Below, piece after piece: positions 59,534 through 64,000 of a stretch of 64,000 bases of DNA. The notes under the pieces are model-generated. The model had not been told where the DNA came from, did not search any database, and saw nothing but the letters and a program-made list of their open reading frames with translations. The stretch comes from Bacteroidaceae bacterium. Lineage in GTDB: Bacteria; Bacteroidota; Bacteroidia; Bacteroidales; Bacteroidaceae. The first letter of the stretch is position 1; every line of letters begins with the position of its first letter. The stretch spans positions 1-64,000 of the forward strand of contig JAFXVZ010000001.1 in NCBI GenBank assembly GCA_017534535.1, given 5' to 3'. The position numbers and the translations under genes were made by a program.

Positions 59534-60820
59534 ATGGAATCGCTCCCTGCATCAACGATCTGGGTACTCATCGTCTTTCTGTTTCTGACACTTCCCCTGC
59601 GATTGCTCATTTACTATGCCAAGAGCTATCGCTTGGTTATCTTGTCAAGACAGATAGCAGATGGTGTGCTCCTTGCGCTGACGGTCATTGCCACTTTGGG
59701 AGCAGCCTCATCCGTCTTTTACCAGCCGTTAGCACCAGAAGACGATATCTTCGCCAAGTACGTTTTCCCTGCATCGGCTTCTTTTATCCTGTCGGTACCC
59801 TATTTCTATATCTTGTCGTACCTGGTGGGCAGAAGGCCATTCTATACCAAGAAGCACTTAGCCAACCTCGACTACTTTACGGTGTATCTACGCAGTTTCA
59901 ATGACGAGCGCAAAGGCAAGAAACTGAAAAAGCGTATGACCAAAGCCCTGAGCGAGTGGTTTCCCGTATATGCCATTGGCAAACCCGACGAGTTCATGCC
60001 CCCGCCAGGAGCAAAACGCATCTATGTAGATGAGGACTGGCAGGAGATTGTGCAGGACATGATCAAGCGTTCGCAAATTATCCTGCAACGAATCAACACT
60101 TCTGAGAACTATCTTTGGGAGTTTGAACAGTGCTACAAGATGCAGTTCTTTGACAAATCCGTATTCTGGGTTGACCAAATAGACGAGTATCGGATGTTCC
60201 GAGGGATGATCAAACGTCGTTTCGGATTGGAGTTCCCACAATTGGAAGACCGCAAGTGCCATGTAGTGTTTTACCGATTGCCCGACCTGACGTTCCGTAT
60301 CATATACCTAACTGTCAAAGACGACTATGAACGGTTCAAGTTGTTGTTCAGGCAAGACCATCAGGCATTGTTTGCCGAAAACGAGACCTATCTCTATGGC
60401 AGGAAAGAGAAACTGGCGCAGCTATTGAAGTTTGGTTACGACAGTATCATCCCCCGTGAGGCACAAGGGTGGAGTTGGGCAGCTTTCTGGTGTCCGGAAT
60501 ACTACCTCATCTTCCAGCACATCAAGCACCGCCTGTGGATTTTCTTTGGCTTCACCACCTTGGAAGGTATCATCGCCGGTGTTGATTTCTCAGGCGAGAG
60601 CATCTTCCGCTTGCTGATTGTACGTTTGTTGTTTGCCATGGTACCCATGGGACGTAATGGCAAGAAGATGGTATGGCTATCGCACCATTGGGAGAGCATC
60701 CGCTATTACCAGCAAGAGGAGCGTATGTTCAGCAAGGCGGCTGTCATCATGAGCATTGCCTACGTGTTGTTCTGGGTTATTGCCCTTATAACACAGACTA
60801 TTGTTAAGTATATAAATTAA
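59534..60820 (+). CDS. Membrane protein with a TIR-like cytosolic domain
   Basis: A 428-residue protein. Three N-terminal membrane segments (about 8-28, 41-62, 75-98), a cytosolic domain (about 105-325), and a C-terminal part (about 325-428) with more membrane helices that resembles DUF2628. The cytosolic domain shows VYLRSFNDER (117-126), IGKPDEFMPPPGAKRIYV and DWQEIVQDMIKRSQIILQ, then INTSENYLWEFEQC (187-200). The last resembles the TIR/STALD motif with the catalytic Glu (Glu196 or Glu198). It follows the RyR protein in an operon. NAD cleavage or another membrane-linked effector action is inference; the gene ends just 7 bp before rlmD. Confidence 0.7.
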   Translation: MESLPASTIWVLIVFLFLTLPLRLLIYYAKSYRLVILSRQIADGVLLALTVIATLGAASSVFYQPLAPEDDIFAKYVFPASASFILSVPYFYILSYLVGRRPFYTKKHLANLDYFTVYLRSFNDERKGKKLKKRMTKALSEWFPVYAIGKPDEFMPPPGAKRIYVDEDWQEIVQDMIKRSQIILQRINTSENYLWEFEQCYKMQFFDKSVFWVDQIDEYRMFRGMIKRRFGLEFPQLEDRKCHVVFYRLPDLTFRIIYLTVKDDYERFKLLFRQDHQALFAENETYLYGRKEKLAQLLKFGYDSIIPREAQGWSWAAFWCPEYYLIFQHIKHRLWIFFGFTTLEGIIAGVDFSGESIFRLLIVRLLFAMVPMGRNGKKMVWLSHHWESIRYYQQEERMFSKAAVIMSIAYVLFWVIALITQTIVKYIN

Positions 60821-60827
60821 ACAAGAT

Positions 60828-62246
60828 ATGCCAAGAAAAAAGAAAGAGCTCCCTTTGTTGGAGCAGATAACAATAACCGACGTTGCAGCCGAGGGCAAGG
60901 CCATCGCCAAGGTCAACGACTTGGTGGTGTTTGTGCCTTACGTGGTGCCTGGCGATGTGGTGGATTTGCAAGTCCGTCGCAAGAAGCATCACTATGCCGA
61001 GGCTGAGGCAGTGAAATTCCACAAATTCTCTGAGGTGAGGGCAGTACCATTCTGCCAGCATTATGGTATCTGCGGTGGCTGTGTGTGGCAAATCCTCCCC
61101 TACGAGGAACAGCTGAAATACAAGCAGAAGCAAGTGGTGGATAACCTCACCCGCATCGGCAAGGTGCAGTTGCCGGAGATCAGTCCCATCATCGGCTCTG
61201 CCAAGACACGAGAGTATCGCAACAAGCTGGAGTTCACGTTCAGCAACAAGCGTTGGCTCACTCGCGAGGAGGTATCACAAGCCATAGAGTATGAGCGCAA
61301 TGTGGTGGGCTTCCACATTCCCGGTGCCTTCGACAAGGTATTGCCCATTGAGCAATGCTGGCTGCAGATCGACATCTCCAACCAGATACGCAATACCATC
61401 CGCGACTTTACCTTGGAACATGGCTACAGCTTCAGTGATCTCCGCAGCCACGAGGGCATGATGCGCAACCTCATCATCCGCACCACCTCTACTGGCGAAC
61501 TGATGCTGATTGTGGTGGCTCGCATTGACAACGACGAGGAAATGGAGAAGTTCAAGACGCTGTTGCAATTCGTGGCGGACAAGTTCCCGCAGATCACCTC
61601 GCTGCAATATGTCATCAATAATAAGGTAAATGACTCCATTGGTGACCTCGACACCTTTACCTTCAAGGGGCGTGACCACATCTTCGAGGAGATGGAAGGT
61701 CTGAAGTTCAAGATTGGTCCCAAGAGTTTCTACCAAACCAACTCAGAGCAGGCGTATAATTTATATAAGGTGGCACGTAACTTTGCCGGACTTACAGGCA
61801 ACGAACTGGTATATGATCTCTACACAGGTACTGGCACTATTGCCAACTTCGTTTCTCGTCAGGCTCGCCAAGTCATTGGTATCGAATATGTGCCTGAGGC
61901 CATCGAGGATGCCAAGGTCAATTCACAAATCAATGACATCAAGAACACTTTGTTCTATGCAGGCGATATGAAGGACATCCTCACCGCTGACTTCATAGCC
62001 GAGCATGGCAGGCCCGATGTGATTATCACCGACCCGCCACGTGCCGGTATGCACCCCGATGTGGTAAATGTCATCTTGGATGCCGAGCCTCAACGCATTG
62101 TCTATGTCAGCTGCAACCCTGCCACTCAAGCTCGAGACCTACAGCTGCTGGATGTGAAATACAAAGTGATGGCAGTACAGCCTGTGGATATGTTCCCACA
62201 GACTCATCACGTTGAAAACGTTGTTCTATTGACGATTGACCATTGA
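60828..62246 (+). CDS. rlmD: 23S rRNA (uracil-5)-methyltransferase RlmD
   Basis: A 472-residue enzyme that makes m5U in 23S rRNA. An N-terminal TRAM domain (about 10-65), a 4Fe-4S set in FCQHYGICGGC, the SAM-binding region ELVYDLYTGTGTIANFVS (about 325-342), the catalytic Asp/Pro motif IITDPPRAGMHPDVV and the nucleophile Cys in YVSCNPATQARD are all present. Its last residues LLTIDH and the stop are encoded by the start of a heptanucleotide array, so the native C-terminus may have been changed slightly. Confidence 0.92.
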   Translation: MPRKKKELPLLEQITITDVAAEGKAIAKVNDLVVFVPYVVPGDVVDLQVRRKKHHYAEAEAVKFHKFSEVRAVPFCQHYGICGGCVWQILPYEEQLKYKQKQVVDNLTRIGKVQLPEISPIIGSAKTREYRNKLEFTFSNKRWLTREEVSQAIEYERNVVGFHIPGAFDKVLPIEQCWLQIDISNQIRNTIRDFTLEHGYSFSDLRSHEGMMRNLIIRTTSTGELMLIVVARIDNDEEMEKFKTLLQFVADKFPQITSLQYVINNKVNDSIGDLDTFTFKGRDHIFEEMEGLKFKIGPKSFYQTNSEQAYNLYKVARNFAGLTGNELVYDLYTGTGTIANFVSRQARQVIGIEYVPEAIEDAKVNSQINDIKNTLFYAGDMKDILTADFIAEHGRPDVIITDPPRAGMHPDVVNVILDAEPQRIVYVSCNPATQARDLQLLDVKYKVMAVQPVDMFPQTHHVENVVLLTIDH

Positions 62247-62256
62247 CAATTGACTG
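62229..62256 (+). repeat. Heptanucleotide array at the rlmD 3' end
   Basis: Four units TTGACGA, TTGACCA, TTGACAA, TTGACTG overlap the last codons and stop of rlmD. Confidence 0.8.
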
Positions 62257-62268
62257 CGTCCTATTTTG

Positions 62269-62317
62269 TCGCGACTCGGCATAGCCGATGCAAGCATCGC
62301 TCTGCCCTCGCTGCTCC
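62269..62317. repeat. Dispersed hairpin element, copy 2
   Basis: TCGCGACTCGGCATAGC, then CGATGC-AA-GCATCG, then CTCTGCCCTCGCTGCTCC. The flanks match copy 1 (24394-24442) while the apical stem differs but pairs perfectly. Outer pairs GCGA/TCGC and GGCA/TGCC complete the hairpin. Confidence 0.75.
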
Positions 62318-62335
62318 AAAAAGTGACAATTGACC

Positions 62336-62400
62336 ATTATTCACTCTTCATTATTCATTATTCATTATTCACTATTCATTATTCATTGTTCTTCGTTCAT
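62336..62400 (+). repeat. ATTCATT-type repeat array
   Basis: Repeated ATTCATT/ATTCACT/CTTCATT units fill the region before the pseudouridine synthase start. A smaller set is at 8350-8386 between porin and symporter. Confidence 0.7.
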
Positions 62401-62401
62401 T

Positions 62402-63349
62402 ATGAAAGAAAAGAAAGTAGCCCGCGCCCGTAATCAATACACCGATTACATCGTTAGAGAACCCATGGGACTGATGGAGTTCCTGGCAGCCCGTATGCCA
62501 CAGGCAAGTCGTACCAAACTGAAGTCGCTGCTCAGCAAGCGCATCGTCTATGTAGATCAGCGCATCACTACGCAATACGACTTCCCCCTGAAGCCTGGCA
62601 TGAAAGTACAAATCAGTCGCGAGAAAGCCGGACATGAGTTCCGCAATCGCCTGCTAAAAATAGTTTATGAAGATGCCTATCTCCTGGTAGTAGAGAAAGA
62701 ACCCGGCTTACTGTCCGTCAAGACGGAGCGAGAGAAGGAACGCACAGCTGCCACCATCCTCACTGAATACCTGCGCAGAAGCAACAAACGCAGTCAGGTA
62801 TATGTGGTGCATCGTCTGGATCGTGATACCTCCGGCCTGATGATGTTCGCCAAGGACGAGCAGACACAACGTACCCTCCGCGACAATTGGCATAACATTG
62901 TGACCGACCGTCGCTATGTGGCCATCGTGTATGGAGACATGGAACAAGACTATGGTACCGTTCGTTCATGGCTCACCGACAAGAAGTTGTATGTGGCATC
63001 CAGTCCGGTAGATGATGGCGGGCAGATTGCCATCACCCACTACGAAACCATCAAGCGTGCCAATGGCTTTTCTATGATGGAGCTTAGACTTGAAACGGGT
63101 CGTAAGAATCAAATACGTGTACACATGGCAGATTTGGGTCACCCTGTGGTGGGTGATGGTCGCTATGGCCCTGAAGATGACAAGAATCCTTTGAACCGCT
63201 TGGGTCTTCATGCGTTCAAGCTCTGCTTCACCCACCCCGTTACAGGTGAGAAGATGCAGTTTGAGACCCCCTATCCTACCTCATTCAAACGTCTGATGCA
63301 GCGTCCTGTGCCTGACGCTCAGCATCCTTCTGCCTACGACGCTGATTGA
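62402..63349 (+). CDS. RluA-family pseudouridine synthase
   Basis: A 315-residue rRNA/tRNA pseudouridine synthase. An N-terminal S4-like domain (MEFLAARMPQASRTKLKSLL, about 22-41) precedes the catalytic domain with HRLDRDTSGLMMF (about 139-151), whose Asp forms the covalent link. KNQIRVHMADLGHPVVGDG (about 236-254) is the RluA motif. The target base cannot be told. ATG 62402 was taken, since earlier codons lie in a repeat array. The last 65 bp overlap the convergent channel gene. Confidence 0.9.
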   Translation: MKEKKVARARNQYTDYIVREPMGLMEFLAARMPQASRTKLKSLLSKRIVYVDQRITTQYDFPLKPGMKVQISREKAGHEFRNRLLKIVYEDAYLLVVEKEPGLLSVKTEREKERTAATILTEYLRRSNKRSQVYVVHRLDRDTSGLMMFAKDEQTQRTLRDNWHNIVTDRRYVAIVYGDMEQDYGTVRSWLTDKKLYVASSPVDDGGQIAITHYETIKRANGFSMMELRLETGRKNQIRVHMADLGHPVVGDGRYGPEDDKNPLNRLGLHAFKLCFTHPVTGEKMQFETPYPTSFKRLMQRPVPDAQHPSAYDAD

Positions 63350-64000
63350 GTTCATCCATATAACCTGCCGTCATAATACCCGACGGCAGGGCGATGATGG
63401 CGATACCCACGATAGCCGAGATGATACTGATAACGCGTCCTGTTTCAGAAATGGGATAGAAATCGCCGTAACCTACGGTGGTGAGTGTACAAGCCGACCA
63501 ATAGAAGGCCTCGAAGAAATTCTCAAATACCAGTTCGCCCGTCTCTGGGTTTACCTCCAACTCTGCGTTAAACATGATCAGTGCCGTAACGAACACGTAG
63601 AACACCGCCAATGACAGTACGGTGCAGAGAATCTTACTCTGCCTGCGTATCACTGCCAAGATAATCTCCAACGGCTCGAAATAGCGGATGACCTTCAGCA
63701 CACGCATAATTTTCAGCAGTCGGGAAACCCTCGCCACCTTGAATGTTGAATCCAAGACGGTAAATGTAGGCAAGATAGACAACAAGTCAACAATCGCCAT
63801 CGGTGTAAAGGGATAGATTAGGAATGCAGCCAGCGGTTTACGTTTCGAGCGCAAGTCTGCCGTTATCCATCTGAGCACATAGTCTATCAGGAAACAGATG
63901 CCCGACACCAGATCCATCAAATAGAAAACGGTATTAGTGTTACGGAACATCAAGGGGTATATGCCGATGCCTATCATCAACAGCATCAGCCAGTCATAGA
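63285..64000 (-). CDS. Voltage-gated-type ion channel (partial)
   Basis: The gene runs off the right end; at least 237 residues are visible with the frame open to 64000. Six-helix channel layout: an S4-like segment with Arg at every third place (KVARVSRLLKIMRVLKVIR), the pore with selectivity filter TLTTVGYGD, and S6 with ISAIVGIAIIALPSGIM. The filter shows a K+ channel. The C-terminal tail is charged (RRRQKDAERQAQDAASDV). It converges on the RluA-family gene and shares 65 bp with it. Confidence 0.88.
   Translation of the reverse strand, partial: YDWLMLLMIGIGIYPLMFRNTNTVFYLMDLVSGICFLIDYVLRWITADLRSKRKPLAAFLIYPFTPMAIVDLLSILPTFTVLDSTFKVARVSRLLKIMRVLKVIRYFEPLEIILAVIRRQSKILCTVLSLAVFYVFVTALIMFNAELEVNPETGELVFENFFEAFYWSACTLTTVGYGDFYPISETGRVISIISAIVGIAIIALPSGIMTAGYMDELNQRRRQKDAERQAQDAASDV

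Overview
The window looks like a chromosomal segment of a gut-type Bacteroidales bacterium, most probably Prevotellaceae (Prevotella/Segatella-like). The evidence is the recurrent TAnnTTTG promoter element in front of genes, scarce Shine-Dalgarno sites, an Na+-NQR operon, a DUF5686 outer-membrane protein, fimbrillin-like lipoproteins, and a tmRNA whose tag reads GNTNYAFAA, close to the tags I remember for Bacteroides and Porphyromonas. The assignment is by family recognition only; no search was run.

Layout. 1-2.8 kb is decaying DNA: a frameshifted lipoprotein, an XRE regulator with two internal stops and a P1 peptidase that lacks its C-terminal part. 2.9-3.9 kb holds a nitroreductase and a YCII protein. 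4.1-6.8 kb is a VirE-N/VapE-like ATPase plus HU-like protein module flanked by short repeats. 6.8-16.8 kb is mostly core genes: porin and SSS symporter, DinB, a GNAT operon, a histidine phosphatase, tRNA-Thr, MltG, NudC and an MBL hydrolase. 16.9-22.8 kb is the complete nqrABCDEF operon, followed by a C1 peptidase and an OadA/PycB-type carboxyltransferase with no visible biotin lysine.

26.3-34.7 kb is the most unusual locus. A short glycine-rich peptide, a lipoprotein, a nucleotidyltransferase, an HprK-like kinase, an S24/S26 peptidase and a PqqD-like protein lie in one tight operon, next to three tandem paralogous lipoproteins (one with an amber codon, one truncated). A repeat-filled, gene-free stretch at 34.86-35.23 kb shares a 25-nt sequence with the VirE module at 4.1 kb. 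35.3-56.3 kb contains a surface protein, a WecB-like epimerase with changed catalytic residues, a DUF5686 protein, RarA, a hydroxyacid dehydrogenase, a split LysO pair, an esterase/HAD fusion, a K+/H+ antiporter, a GH2 enzyme whose nucleophile may be missing, ssrA, pncA-pncB, menA with a radical SAM protein, and two thiol-redox proteins.

56.3-60.8 kb is accessory again: two double-glycine leader peptides in one transcript, a coiled-coil protein, an AlaX-like editing protein, and a RyR-domain protein paired with a membrane protein that carries a TIR-like motif. The window ends with RlmD, an RluA-family synthase and a partial ion channel.

Two repeat families run through the window: 7-bp TTGACNA arrays between (and twice at the ends of) genes, and a hairpin seen twice whose apical stem changes by compensatory pairs.
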